Shown piece after piece: positions 23,988 to 35,985 of a DNA stretch of 64,000 nucleotides. Made by a program: the position numbers and the translations under genes. The notes below the pieces were generated by a model. The model saw only the letters and a list, made by a program, of their open reading frames with translations, had not been told where the DNA came from and did no database searches. The stretch lies in contig CM073590.1 of NCBI GenBank assembly GCA_037074705.1, positions 117,047,600 to 117,111,599 of the forward strand, given 5' to 3'. Positions within the stretch are counted from its first letter, which is position 1. The number at the start of each line of letters is the position of its first letter. The DNA comes from Zhengitettix transpicula (lineage: Eukaryota; Arthropoda; Insecta; Orthoptera; Tetrigidae).

Positions 23988-24548
23988 TACAGGGTGTAAT
24001 AAAGCTAGACTGCAAAATTTCAGGAATGGATATTGAGAGAAGAAAAAAATGGTATTACATAATTGATTCGGAAATTAATTATTACAGAGTTATCCAAACA
24101 TTGATGAATGGTAGTGCATGATGACATGCCTAGTTATCTCGACTAAAATGCGAGACTCTGGCTTCAATTATTACGCGAGGAAACCTGTGGCGAATAAAAT
24201 TGGAGTTGACCTGAATACTTAGCACCCGCAAATGATTACCTGTCATGTTTAAGTTACTCAGCCGTATCTGATTGTGGCAGTGTCAGACACCAGGCATTTG
24301 TGATCGTGTTAGAAACTCAACGCGAATAATAGCAGCTGGCTGTAATCAGGAAAACATAGGTCAGTTAGTAAAATAAATCTGATATGTGAACAGAGCGCTC
24401 CAACCAGTCAGATTAACTTCATACGAACCTATCAGATACAGAAGTTCGGAAACTCGGTAATTATTGTTGTAAAAAACTTATTTCTTCTCTCAATATGACG
24501 AATCCATACGTCATATATTTGCCATAGAGAGTTTTGTTACACCCCGTA
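23988..24548. mobile_element. Candidate Tc1/mariner-type MITE with TA flanks
   Basis: CAGGGTGTAATAAAGCT at 23990 and AGTTTTGTTACACCCCG ending at 24546 form an inverted repeat of about 17 bases with three mismatches. TA lies directly outside each end (23988-23989, 24547-24548), as expected for a TA target duplication. The 557-base interior has no transposase. The similarity continues as AAAATA outside the TA, so the true boundary may be slightly wider. Confidence 0.55.
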
Positions 24549-25327
24549 TTTTAATATATAATACATCGCAAACCTTTAACTGACTTAGAAATGGAATATT
24601 CTTATTACTTAGAATTCTGACGAGTCATTTAATTAAGCATTTTGTATGGTTTAACTGATATATTTGAATTTCAAAAGAAAATTTGAGTATAATACTGCAA
24701 CATTTTTATTTACAATTTATTAATTATAATATACTGTAGTAAAATATTGATAGTAATCTTATATTTTTTGCAATATTTCTTAATAAGCAGTATTGAATAC
24801 TTAAGCTTCTATAAGATCATCATTAATTCCTCCCGGCGTCGTTATCTTTTTCGCAGCGAATTACCGCATTGCTTTGTAATTTGGCCTGATAATGCCACAT
24901 ATATCAACATCAGCGTAATATTTCATCTTCCTTATTATATTTGTTATTTATTTCGCGGTAATTGGTTCTGTAAAAAAAATGATGCAGGTGTTTTGATAGA
25001 ATTGCTGCGCAACGGACCGCAGTAATCGCGTTCAGTTGATGTATTGCGAGTTGGATTCGCATTCCGCTCCTGTATCGAAAATAACTTTTCCCTCGTGGAG
25101 AAGTGACATAAATTTTTCCTATCTTTATTAATAAACTGTCACATAGTTTCGACATGTAGAGTTTTCTTTATTATGCTGGCAGTCTTCATTAATACGCTGC
25201 AAGGCATTATGTGAATTATATTTTGAGTCACTCGATAACTTGTAGCGGTTTCCATGTATTTCTTTTCTAATTTTAATTCAGATAATGATGTACAAAAGTA
25301 CTTTCAAATATTTCTTGAGTACGGTAT
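24549..25327. other. Unassigned AT-rich DNA
   Basis: No recognisable gene or repeat. A 92-codon frame at 24747-25025 shows no known domain. Confidence 0.5.
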
Positions 25328-25444
25328 CGCCTGTAATTTTTTTCTACAAGATTTTATTTGGGCAAATATTCTCAACGTCTACCAGTACATATTTTATGAA
25401 CTGTAAACTTTGCCCAACTAAATACTTGCTAAAAATTACAGGCG
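25328..25444. mobile_element. Small hairpin element (117 bp)
   Basis: CGCCTGTAATTTTT (25328) and AAAAATTACAGGCG (ending 25444) are perfectly inverted over 14 bases. Further in, TTGGGCAAA (25359 region) pairs with TTTGCCCAA (25408 region). The two arms of about 40 bases form an imperfect hairpin around a loop of about 40 bases. It is probably a very short MITE; no other copy was noticed in the window. Confidence 0.65.
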
Positions 25445-26322
25445 ACGCCATGAATAAAAGGCACTCATTATACATGGATTATATTACCACGACTGTCAGA
25501 GACTGGTATAATTTACATATGTTTAATTTTTAATATTACTTAACACATGGTCTATGCAAACTAGAGTTTGTAATCTCTCGGAACAAAAAATCCATGCGAT
25601 TGGTGGAAAACTTTCAGATTAAGCGCCTTCAAGGTATCCTGTAAAAATTGAAGTCTCCATAAATTAGACACGTTTATTTTCCTAGATTTTCTTAGTGAAA
25701 GTGCATAATAAATTATTGAAAATATGTCAATATAAGAAAGAGTGAGTGGACAAGAAAAATCGTACTACTACCCTGGATCAGACGTTTTGTAAAATATTTA
25801 TGGAGACGGTGTGTGGCTAAGGGAAACTTGAAAGAAGCTGGTTATTACGGGGCAGGTTGAAGGGTCTTTAGCATCATGAAACATTCACACGTCATGGTGT
25901 TGCTTCCTAAGAAAGAAAACAATTTATAACTCATTATAAAACTGAGAAATAGTTTTAAAAAGTAGTCGATCGAAATATAAACAACGAAGATAAATCTAAT
26001 AAAGTGGCAAATAGTCATCCAGAACACGTATTTTTAATGGTTTCGACGTAAGATTCACACGAAAATGAAAACAGTATATTCGGAAGACGTGGGACAATTT
26101 CTAGAAATATATAAAAGATGGCTACTGCATTTAATTTTCGAAATTTCATCACATGAAATATACACGATGAGCGAACGTATTTTTCAAAACAAAACATACT
26201 ACACTGATTGTTGAAAATGAAACGGATATAAAGGATGATATATGCGTCTTTAGATCCAGCTTTTCATGTATCAGTGTGAGTAAATGATTTAAAAAATGAT
26301 TATTGAGAGATTTTAGTTACAC
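25445..26322. other. Unassigned AT-rich DNA
   Basis: No recognisable gene or repeat. Confidence 0.5.
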
Positions 26323-26768
26323 GGGTATACCTTTTCCTCTCACCGTTTTTGAACTAAGGGTCCCACAAGCCCAGGCACCTCGGCCTGTTTTGAGAGGTGT
26401 ATGGTCCGGGATTGCAGACCTTGGGCATACAGTAAGAGTTGTTCAGTATTCCCACTGGAAATAGTCGGCCATCTGCCTCCTTAACTGGTCAAACTGTGTC
26501 CCCGCAGCGAACCTTTTTCCCGCCTTCGGAAGGGCGTGGGGCAAGTACCTTATGTCAGACCTACCTGAAGAAAATTTTCTAGGGTTTGTCCTGCCTCACT
26601 ATTAGGCGAATGCCGGGTAGGGCACTTAAACTATAGCCCGGACCCTATTAAACGCTTTGCTACCTTCATCTGCCTTTCCTGATCCCCCTTTCAATTCCTT
26701 TCCTATGCTATTAAATGAAAGTTGCCACCAGATGGCTTACACTCATTAAGCCTGTTACTCTAAAAAAA
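26323..26768 (+). mobile_element. Hairpin-headed poly(A) retroposon, copy 5 (5'-truncated)
   Basis: It joins the family at GGTATACCTTTTCCTCTCACC, downstream of the hairpin head. The body is conserved apart from a small deletion after CTTAACTGGTCAA. It ends AAGCCTGTTACTCT plus seven As, a class 1 tail. The 5' truncation and 3' A-run agree with target-primed reverse transcription. Confidence 0.85.
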
Positions 26769-29700
26769 TAATTTAGTTACATTATGTATTCTGTTAATGT
26801 TTCCTCTATTTTATTTTACAGTTTTACGGAAGACCGTTGTTTCAAGTTTTTTTCTACATAACTTATCCTCTTACGAGTAACATTTCCTAATATGGTTAAT
26901 TTCTTTTGATGAATTGTATGAATCGTAACACAGTTGCTTTCTTCTTCGGGTATAGAATAAATATATATTATTGGAAGTTTTGGTTTAGTAATATAATAAC
27001 TATAAATATGTTGTTATGAAACAAACTTTCAATGAAGTGCAACTGAATTTTGTGATAAAAATTATATTTCAATTCAAATTTAAAATTATTCTATTCATCA
27101 AGGATGATCACTGTAAAATTGTAAGGTTACTTTCTAATATTTTATGAAGTCGTCTAAAATTTCTTAAAAACCAATCTTTGAAAACTGTGTGTTGAAATTA
27201 TTTAAATATACTAGCATCCATTACAAGTTGTTTACGTATTCATTATTCGTCGCCTTAAAACGTAATAGATTATTATATAGTAAACTCAAACCATTTCACA
27301 TTAATCACAATTCATTATTTCGTACATGAAATCTAAAACTATCACGTGAAGTTATCACTTTAATTTTTACGTGCTGTTTGAAATCAAACAGTTGTTCATT
27401 TTTCAATATAAAGTTTTTGTTGAAAAACAAATTTCAATTAACGAATTCAATTCAAGTAATAAATCATAAATGGGAATTTAAATCCCGCTGGTGGACGTTC
27501 AAGGGATTTCTTGCTTGATGTGATGTTTGAATAATGGAATTCAGAATTTTTTAAATTATTGATATAGTTTACACGTCAGTACTTGTAAAAGTAATTTACA
27601 AGGTTTATTTTGTTACGTTATTCTGGATATATAATTTTTAAAACCAACGGAAGAGGTTGGCTAAGAAACATAAATTATTTTTAACTTGCACGGATCAAAA
27701 ATTATTAAACTAATGTAGTTCACTTCAGCAACTTAATGTGGTGTATTTATTTATACGTAAAAGAATCAAAGAAAATATGATTCAGAGCACTTCAATAGAA
27801 AACGTAGATATATTAACGATCGCATGTTGTTATGGATGTTCAGTCTTTCCGTTTTCCTAAAATGACTCTTGCATTATACATGTATATTTTGTGCCCTTCA
27901 CATAGAGAAAGCCTTAAATTTGCAATTCATTCCATATAAAGTTTACGCTTTGGATTTTTATATTTTAGATTGTTTGCTTATATTATTGTTAGTTTTTAAA
28001 TTTTTATTAACTACATTTATAATATTCTGATTTGATAATTATAAAAATTTAGTATACTCTCAAACGAATTAATTTTTTCTGGAAAACAAAAGTTGACCTT
28101 ATTTAAGCAACTTTGACTTTCAAATAGTGAGTTATGTATGCATTTATGCGTGCATGCATAAGTGTGTGTGTATTAAGAGATAGATATCTAGAGAGAAAAA
28201 CAAACGTAGAAAGAGTGGCATAGAGAGAGAATGCGATGAATACTCATTTCAATAAATTTCTTCCGTGATTTCCGAATTCCTATTTTAATAGACAAATTAT
28301 TGTGCTGTGTATAAAGTTTTCCATTATTTTTCAAAAGCTGCATATTATATTTTAGTCAAATGTTTTATAGTACGTTGGTCTACCGTAATTTACAAATATT
28401 ACCGATATCTAAATGCCAACAATTAAATATTATTGATTGTCGGAAATAAACATGAGAAATAATATTTTATCTAGGAGAATGTTTCATCTCCTTTAACCGA
28501 ACGATTTTCTACCATTTCAAATTAATCGTAAGAAGATTGAATGATAAAAATGATTTTTAAGACTTCTAATTTTTTTCATAGACTAGTGTAGAGCGTATTT
28601 AATTTAAATCTTCATTAATTACTATTCAATTTGACATCAATTTCTGGAAAATTTTACGACAGTACAATTTATGAACTGAAATATCATTTCGTTTCCTTCA
28701 TTACTTAAGTCGTTCTATTATTTTAGTAACTACCTATTACATAACTATATTTTGGCTATTTTCTCTACATTAATTGAAAAAATATATGGAGTCCTTTCGA
28801 ATCTTCGCAATCACCATTGATAAATTCAAAATAATTTTTAAATAGTTCAGAGTATGGTTTCAATAATTAAGATTAAATTTATGTATCTCACATTCTGTAT
28901 TGACTTGGAGCCATTGAGCCAAGTACAAAGTGGTTTAAGAAAAAATGTATCATTTCTGAAAAAAATTATTTCTTCTTTCAACTTACTTAAAAATCAGGAT
29001 ACATTGTAACAAAATAATTTCCACTAATTGGTAAAAACAATGAAAGGAGCATTCCACTGGGTACCGCGTTTAGACGCTACTTATTTTGATATATGAATAC
29101 ATTACAAAAGTAAAGATTGGGAATCCATGTTATGAAACTATAATTTTAGCAGAACTTCCCAAAAAACGGATCCCTGTGACTTATTTGGTTGTATAAAAAC
29201 TTCCAGTTAATAGATTTGCAATTAATTATGGAAAAATCATAGTTTTTCAAGCAAATATAATGACATTGAATAAGCTGAAAATTTTAATCGATAATTCTTT
29301 GCGTTCCAAATAATAAGTTATAGTCTATATAATTCATACTATATTTCTTGCAAACATTTTAATACAAACTGTACTGTAACGATACTGTTAAATAGCAAAG
29401 ATGTGAACTAAAGGTAACGAATTTACTATTAATTCTTTCTCTCTGGATATAGAGTATAATTTCCTGGGATGAAGAGAGTTTTTATTGATAAGTAAAATGT
29501 TAAAAAATATTTTAAATAATATCATGAAAATCCTGACTTAAAAAACCTTGGAATCCTGTAAATACGTTACATTCATTTAAAAACTGAAAAGACAATAATT
29601 AACGTAATTTATACTTAACATTTTAATTATAATTTGTTCGTTTTATGTAGTTGTTGTTAGTGATATATCTATGAAAAATATACACAAAGATTCAGAAATT

Positions 29701-30055
29701 AACATCAAATGAATCTTCCATAAATATCTAATATCATTGAAGTATGACACAATTTATACGACGAGGTTATTATTTGGGGTGTTACTAGAATGTTTCTTGC
29801 AGTTGGGGTTTGTTATTTTGTTTATTCGGAGAATTGTGCTAAGGAGAATTGAAGGCGAAGTTAAATAAGAAAAGAAACAAAATAGTTTCCGTCTGCAATT
29901 TATTAGAGGAGCAACTGCTCTGTAAGCTCTGTAAGCAGAAGAGAAGGAAACTTCGACGACTGTGGAACCCTGTCCAGGAAGTTTGACAAGACTTTATAGC
30001 TTACAAAAATCTCATGCAAATTTAGCAGCGAGAATTTAAAATTAAGGACCTGTTC

Positions 30056-30056
<1 letters not shown>
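26769..30056. other. Long AT-rich stretch without recognisable features
   Basis: About 3.3 kb of AT-rich sequence with no coding frame worth reporting. I found no inverted repeats, SINE boxes or Helitron ends. It holds only short low-complexity runs, such as GTGTGTGTGT and GAGAGAGA near 28160-28230. Confidence 0.55.

Positions 30057-30100
<44 letters not shown>
30057..30100. repeat. (TA)n microsatellite
   Basis: An uninterrupted TA run of about 44 bases, 70 bases from the end of a retroposon. The Tyr-Ile-rich frame across it is spurious. Confidence 0.95.
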
Positions 30101-30101
<1 letters not shown>

Positions 30102-30168
30102 GACAGTAACTTGTTGCTTTGCTTTTTATTTTCCATGAAGTAGTAACGCAGTCTGCGGATTGTAACTA

Positions 30169-30582
30169 TTTTTTTAAGTTAACAGGCTACATGAGGGTAA
30201 TCCACATGGTGGCATCTCCCCTTTAATATCATAAGAAGGGATTTAAAAGGGGGGATGTGGAAGGGTAGAGGAAGGTAGCCAAGGGTTAACTAGGGCCCCC
30301 GGGATATATTTGAAGGATCCTACCCGGCATTCGCCTAAAAGTAATGCAGGGCAAACCCTAGAAAAACCTGCATCAATTAGGTCGGGCATTGGGTACTTGC
30401 CCCACGCCCTTCCGATAGCGGGAGAGGAGTTTGCTGTGGGGACGCAGCATTCCCTTCTCCATGCCTCGACCAGTTTAGGAGGCAGCTGGCCGACTATTCC
30501 AATGGGAATAGCGGACAACTCTTACCGAATGCCCAAGGTAAGTGACCCCGGAATATACACCTCTCAGAACAGGCCGAGATGT
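30169..30582 (-). mobile_element. Hairpin-headed poly(A) retroposon, copy 6 (5'-truncated)
   Basis: On the plus strand a T-run (30169-30175) is followed by AAGTTAACAGGCTACATGAG and a well-conserved body; sense is therefore minus. It carries the class 1 tail. Similarity stops at AGGCCGAG (about 30579), so the hairpin head is missing. The 107-codon plus-strand frame across it is antisense to the element and has no independent support. Confidence 0.87.
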
Positions 30583-33500
30583 TTTTCTGTTTATTTCAAG
30601 GACCTTAATACAAGACCTGAGAGTAAGAGCTAATTTCAATTACTGTTTTACAAATTTTTTTTGTAGAAGTTGATGTGGTTGTATTTAATATTTAAATCTG
30701 TTTATTTTTGATTCTAAAGGAACTAATAAATTTAATAATTGTTATATATTTCTTTTCTCATTTCGTAATAATGAATAGTATATAGTACATAATTTGTCTA
30801 TGTTATAATACAATACAGACGAAAAATATATATTTAACCGAAATTTTAGTTTCTCAGTCTTTAAAATAATAATGCTTTTCAAATTAATATACATTTAATA
30901 TAATACAATAATATACATTCAGTATAACAAATTCTAAATATTTCCAGGATATGGGTAGATTTCTATGAAATTGTAGGAAATTTTGCCCACATACGTTTTC
31001 GTAACTATAATTCTTACACGGTTTTATACGAACTTGATATGCTAATTGTTCTTTTTATTCAGTATTTATTTTTTATTTTGTCTTATATTTTATACACAAA
31101 CATTTAGAATTTTTTTATTTTATTAAAATTAACTTTATTAAAACGATACTTTTTTTCCCTAATATAAATTACTATTATAAAATTTACTATAAAATATAAA
31201 TTCGTATTTTATTTACCAATATAACAAAAAATACATAAGAAATTTTCCAAATTATTAGACCCCGGTAAATGAAGCGTCTTGTGTTCAAATTTGAGTTAAG
31301 ACTATCTTGACGAGGCTGAATGTATAAAGTTTCGAGTTCTAAAGTAACTCATATTACGTGATACCGTAGTTCGCATATAAATCACATCTATCTTAAAGGG
31401 TTTCAAGGCCTAAAAATTGGTTTTTGAAACACCCTCCATCGTCTTTCTAGACAACGACCACTTTTCGCGACTTACAATCCATTAAGCCTACGGGTCGGTC
31501 TTTCACGCGCCACTCCCAGCTGCCAATAACTTCCACTGCTTTCCTCCTCTGGCTACTTATTATCTTTTCGTCATAAGTTCATCCCCAGAGGCGCAACCTT
31601 CCATCTCTCCCGTTCACTTTATCAGTAGCCGTCGTGTCCGAGGTAGTTATAATCATTTACAAACACTTCTCATTGGATTTCTTTGGAAAATAAATTACAT
31701 AAGGAGTTCTTTCAATTTTTATCTATTTAATCTCAAAATATGTATTAACAAACATATATGCCACATTTTACGAACACATGACCAAATGGAATGTTACTTC
31801 CAAAAGTAAATTTATAATAGAAGGATATCCATTCTTTGAAACGTTAAATTGGGTAAATTAATAAATATTGTACGTTCACAACTGATAAGGACGAAATAGA
31901 ATTCCCAATTTAACAGACAGTTTACAATTAAGAACACTAAAACACAACGTTTCCTCCATCAATCGGTGGGCCTTTTTAAGTGCAGCAATATAAAGATACT
32001 GAGTAATGTTAACTTAAGGTCCAACTTATTCAAACCAACCACAGACAAAAGAAAGACATAATTGAATATAATACATAAGATAAGAAATAAAAATGATTAT
32101 GAATACAAATATGAGTTAATAATGAGTCTTTTATTTCCCGTATAACGTAAAAGTGAAGTTAATAAATTGGCTAAAAGGATAACTGGAGAGAAACTCTTGT
32201 GAAAAAGGACAGTTAATATCAATAAGACAGATGAAAGTTTATTAGAATACTAGATCATTTATGTGAATACTACTGCTCAATGATGTATTTGTTTTGTCTT
32301 TGGTTCGTTTGAATACGTGGTACCCTAGAAATTCGATATACACCGAATTGAAAATAAACATGAGCTTTGAAAATTGGAAAGCTGAAAGGTATTTCCGTTT
32401 TATGAGAGTTTTATTTATATTTCAGTACGAACGGGTTTCAGTTTCTTCAAATTGGATTGACACAATGCCAGTGGACTGCCTTTGGTGCGCGCGCAGCCCA
32501 GTCTTCTCACTCGCATCGTGTAACACTCACAAGTTGAAAAAAGTCAACTTGGATGCCAACACATTTTTCACCATGCTAGTATCTAAACAAGTTGGTGAAA
32601 AATTAAATGTGGAGTCAACTGGAGAAATTAAAATTTATAAAAGGAATTAAATTAAAGATATTTTGTGGATATTTAAGCTCAAGCATTACAAGAACAATGT
32701 TTTCAGAGATGATGCAAATACAAACGAATTAATGGATTATTAGATAAAGCAGAAGACAATACAAATAAAATACAAAATTTATGTGATCTTCGATTCAGTC
32801 ATAAATTTATTGTAAAACGTGTGGAATGAATTTAGATTTTTGACAAGCTATAAAAATGTTTCAAACAGCTGAACGAGTTTTTGCGACTAAAAAAATCAAC
32901 GTATTCAGTTTCATTTTCTTTGGTAGTAATGCTTATATCGCAACAGTATTTTCTCTTTTATATTATCACAAAACCTGTACAGCATTTCCTCAAATTGAGA
33001 TAGAGAGCCTAAAATGATTTTTGTCTCTTCATCTTCAGCTGCCATTTCATTTAAACAGATCGCTGAAGCATCATAATATATTTATTTCCGATATCCAATA
33101 TCTTACTCATTGTCCGAGTTTTCTCTAATTTGTCTTCAATTCAGAAATAAACAGATAAGCTACAATATTTATTCCTTCCTGTAATGTATTTATCGGACTA
33201 GGCAAGCAGATATCGACTATTTTGCTGTTGTTGTTTTTTTCAAGCAAGTCCTCTTGCCTTCAAAATTTACCAGCACGTGAGTGAAATCTTCTGCCTAGTC
33301 TCGTTCCAGTCTGCTCGCACCGCGTAAACCCAGGTTAATTATTTAGTCTCAACTTTGCGAAATAAAAATCTCTAAATTTTCCAGAGGTGCAATACTATTT
33401 TTATGGTAGGAAATAAGCCTATATGAGCCAATAAAAAATTTATCGGTTTGAATGGTAATGTAAAATTCATTGTTTACGTTTAGATATATAAAATATTTTA

Positions 33501-33688
33501 AGTTAATCTGTAACAGTTTTGTAGTTTGTATAACAATTATGAAGTTACATTATTTTAATTTATTTTTCCCACCTTTCCTGTACCTGACGTAATGTCAGTT
33601 GGAATACGTGCCTCACCTGCATGTGGCTTCCATTGAAAGCCCTTAGTTTCCTATTCGTGTCCTGTGAAGGCTTCATAGAAATTCTAAG

Positions 33689-33689
<1 letters not shown>
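30583..33689. other. Unassigned AT-rich DNA with two GC-richer patches
   Basis: The patch 31430-31650 is GC-richer than its flanks, but both strands carry stops and I recognise no domain; it could be a degraded repeat. The 118-codon frame at 32294-32650 (plus) is among the longer frames of the window. It shows no motif, signal or relatives I can name, and its codon use is AT-rich like the surroundings. 33180-33340 is a mild GC patch without features. Confidence 0.4.
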
Positions 33690-33783
<94 letters not shown>

Positions 33784-33790
33784 ATATATA
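33690..33790. repeat. Compound (TA)n tract with TTTATATTTA interruptions
   Basis: About 100 bases of TA repeats with the 10-base interruption TTTATATTTA occurring twice at the same register about 40 bases apart. This suggests slippage or unequal exchange of a larger unit. Confidence 0.9.
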
Positions 33791-35335
33791 ACGTCTATCA
33801 TGTTTTAGACTATACAACGTTCGAAGAAGGACAACTCATTTGCATTCAGACAGCATCAGTATCATTTTACACACTTATCTAACATATAAATTCATATATG
33901 TAAGGTTTAAAGTTTAAACATAGTTATATATATTTATTCATCGTCATAAATTAACGCATTGTACAATTGTGACACATTCCCATTTACGGTCGCGATTAAT
34001 ACGGCTTTACTTACCATCAAATATGTTAATGTTAAAAGCAAGTAAATTATAAGGGAAAAAGAATATATTTGGTGGAATTAATTGTTAAAAAGGACAGGGA
34101 TCGTAAAATAAATGCTCATTTAGAATCGTTAGGAATTTAGTTAAGTTTTGTATCAGGGCTCAGTATCAAAATCTCCGTCAAATATCGCAGGAATTGAATT
34201 CAATATTATTATGTAATTTAAATATGTTGTCTAATAAGCTAAATATATTCGAGAAATATCACAAAGGTTTTACAAAAAATTAAATCATATTCAGCTATTA
34301 TTATATTCATAAACATTCTATGGAAGTGAAAAGAGCAATAACATAACTATAATAAGAGAAACAAGAGGTTGAACCTCAATTCAAATTATAACCGAATGAT
34401 AGATAATAAGATAAGCTTACTTATTAAATAAAAATTCTGTGATATTAAGAATCTGAATCAGAAACCATCCCAGAAAAGTTTGAATAAATAGGTTCCGCTG
34501 ATAACACATTTTATACGAAAGCGTAACAAAGTATTAATTTCAATGTTGATAATATTCGAATACTTAAATCCCATAATTTCATATATCAAGGTTCTGATTT
34601 CGATTGCAATATATGGAAATTTTTCTAATTGGCGTAAATGGTATCTAATTAATTCCCTTAAGAGATTATATTGACGATTAACAATTAGGCTGACTGTAGA
34701 ATATATGATTTTTACGTATAGATACAGACTTTTTCGGAAAGAAAATTTGAAAGCTTTCTAGAGCTACAGTTGGATGAAAATATTATTTTCACTGAATTAA
34801 AGTTGTAATACATAAGAATAAATATTCAAAATATTACTATATCTCCAAACAAAACTTCTATGTACGACAGGTAACTCAATATTATACGTCATTTTTCTGA
34901 ATAATAAACAAATTAAATACAAATTATTTCAATTTCCTCACATTTTACGCTATTTGAAGTAAATTTGGACGTATGCTATAACAATATTAGTTTTCAAATA
35001 TTTATCAAGTAAATGTCTGCAAGCATCTAACATGTGAGTTAATAACAGTGATATTACATAATTGCGTTATATGCCAAAATGAGAGAGTTTAAAGTAATTT
35101 TGGCGCATAATATACCTTTATTTAATCGAGCTGACTATAGCTAGTCATTAAATTTGTAACACTGTAATACGGATGATTATTCTCTCGTTAATTTCTAAAC
35201 AAAGAGCTCGTATTGTAGAGTCTACATCAAATAACACCATACGATAAAGCTTATAAAACTTTAATCCTTTGTATAACAGTATCTACTCAGCGAAACGTTG
35301 GCACTTTTGTTGCGCAGTTGACGACGAAAATAATG
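33791..35335. other. Unassigned AT-rich DNA
   Basis: No recognisable gene, inverted repeat or SINE. Confidence 0.5.
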
Positions 35336-35541
35336 AATAAGAAAGATAGCCAACTCAGACAAAAAAAGTGATAGTATAATTACCACACAACGTTTCAGGG
35401 ATCCTTTCGTCAGGTGCGAAGAAGAACCTAGAGTGACACAACTGCATTTGTCAGTAACTGACGAAAGGGACAGGGATCCCAGAAACGTTGAGTGGTAATT
35501 ATATTATCACTTTTTTGTCTGAATTGACTATCTTTCGTATT
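35336..35541. mobile_element. Palindromic MITE, family A, copy 4 (best preserved arms)
   Basis: The arms run from AATAAGAAAGATAGCCAACT at 35336 and from CTGACGAAAGGGACAGGGAT to CTATCTTTCGTATT at 35541. Each arm is about 80-85 bases, pairing through GTGATA...ACCACACAACGTTTC, GGGATCC and TTTCGTCAG, with an unpaired loop of about 45 bases. A transcript would fold into a long stem. No coding capacity. Confidence 0.87.
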
Positions 35542-35651
35542 CAAAATTTTATTATAATGTGCAAACAACTAAGTTTTCACTTTGTGCTCACAAATGTGTT
35601 TGTCCGAATAAATTATTGCGTAATAACAATTCGATAACATTTCCAAATGGC

Positions 35652-35939
35652 AGACAAAGTGGAGTGATTATATAAGTACCACTCAACCTCCTGTGGTGTA
35701 GGGGTCTACGTGTCTGCCTCGCATCACAGAGGTCCCGGGTTCGAGGGCACGGGTGTTTGTGTGCGTGAGAGAATCTCTCGTCTAATCAGTTCTCGGACAA
35801 GGCAAAATGAGTTTCAATACCGAGTCGCTAATAACCTGACCTGTTGATTCGACTGTAAATAAATTAATATACTCTTGGCTCTTGTGTTTTATTAGAACCT
35901 GTAGAAAGGAACAAAGTTTCCCGAAACGTTGTGTGGTAT
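35652..35939. mobile_element. Palindromic MITE, family A, copy 5, split by a SINE
   Basis: The left end CAGACAAAGTGGAGTGATTA with ATAAGTACCACTCAAC stops abruptly at a tRNA-derived SINE. After the SINE the MITE resumes with GTAGAAAGGAACAAAGTTTC and CCGAAACGTTGTGTGGTAT. The SINE therefore inserted later than the MITE. Confidence 0.75.
35691..35895 (+). mobile_element. tRNA-derived SINE inserted in a MITE
   Basis: CTGTGGTGTAGGGGTCTACG is a box A-like start and CCCGGGTTCGAGGGC (about 35734-35748) matches box B. The tRNA-unrelated part (GTGTGCGTGAGAGAATCTCT onward) follows. AACCT occurs at both junctions (35686-35690 and 35896-35900) and may be the target duplication. The tRNA-like head shares CCTCGCATCACAGA with the SINE near 62.4 kb, so they belong to one superfamily. 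Confidence 0.8.
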
Positions 35940-35985
35940 CAAAGATTGAAGTTTTTCCCGGTGTAATTGTTCGACAAACAGTTTA

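Noticed and set aside
30310..30633. A protein family (HALPIAGEEFAVGTQHS..., GGSWPTIPMGIADNSYRMPK) seen in several copies
   Set aside because: The frames lie inside the poly(A) retroposon, on the strand opposite to the A-run, and each copy breaks at a different place. Repetition comes from the repeat, not from a conserved gene.
32294..32650. 118-codon frame as a host gene
   Set aside because: No domain, no ATG-proximal context, and AT-rich codon use like non-coding surroundings. Length alone is not enough in 64 kb of six-frame sequence.
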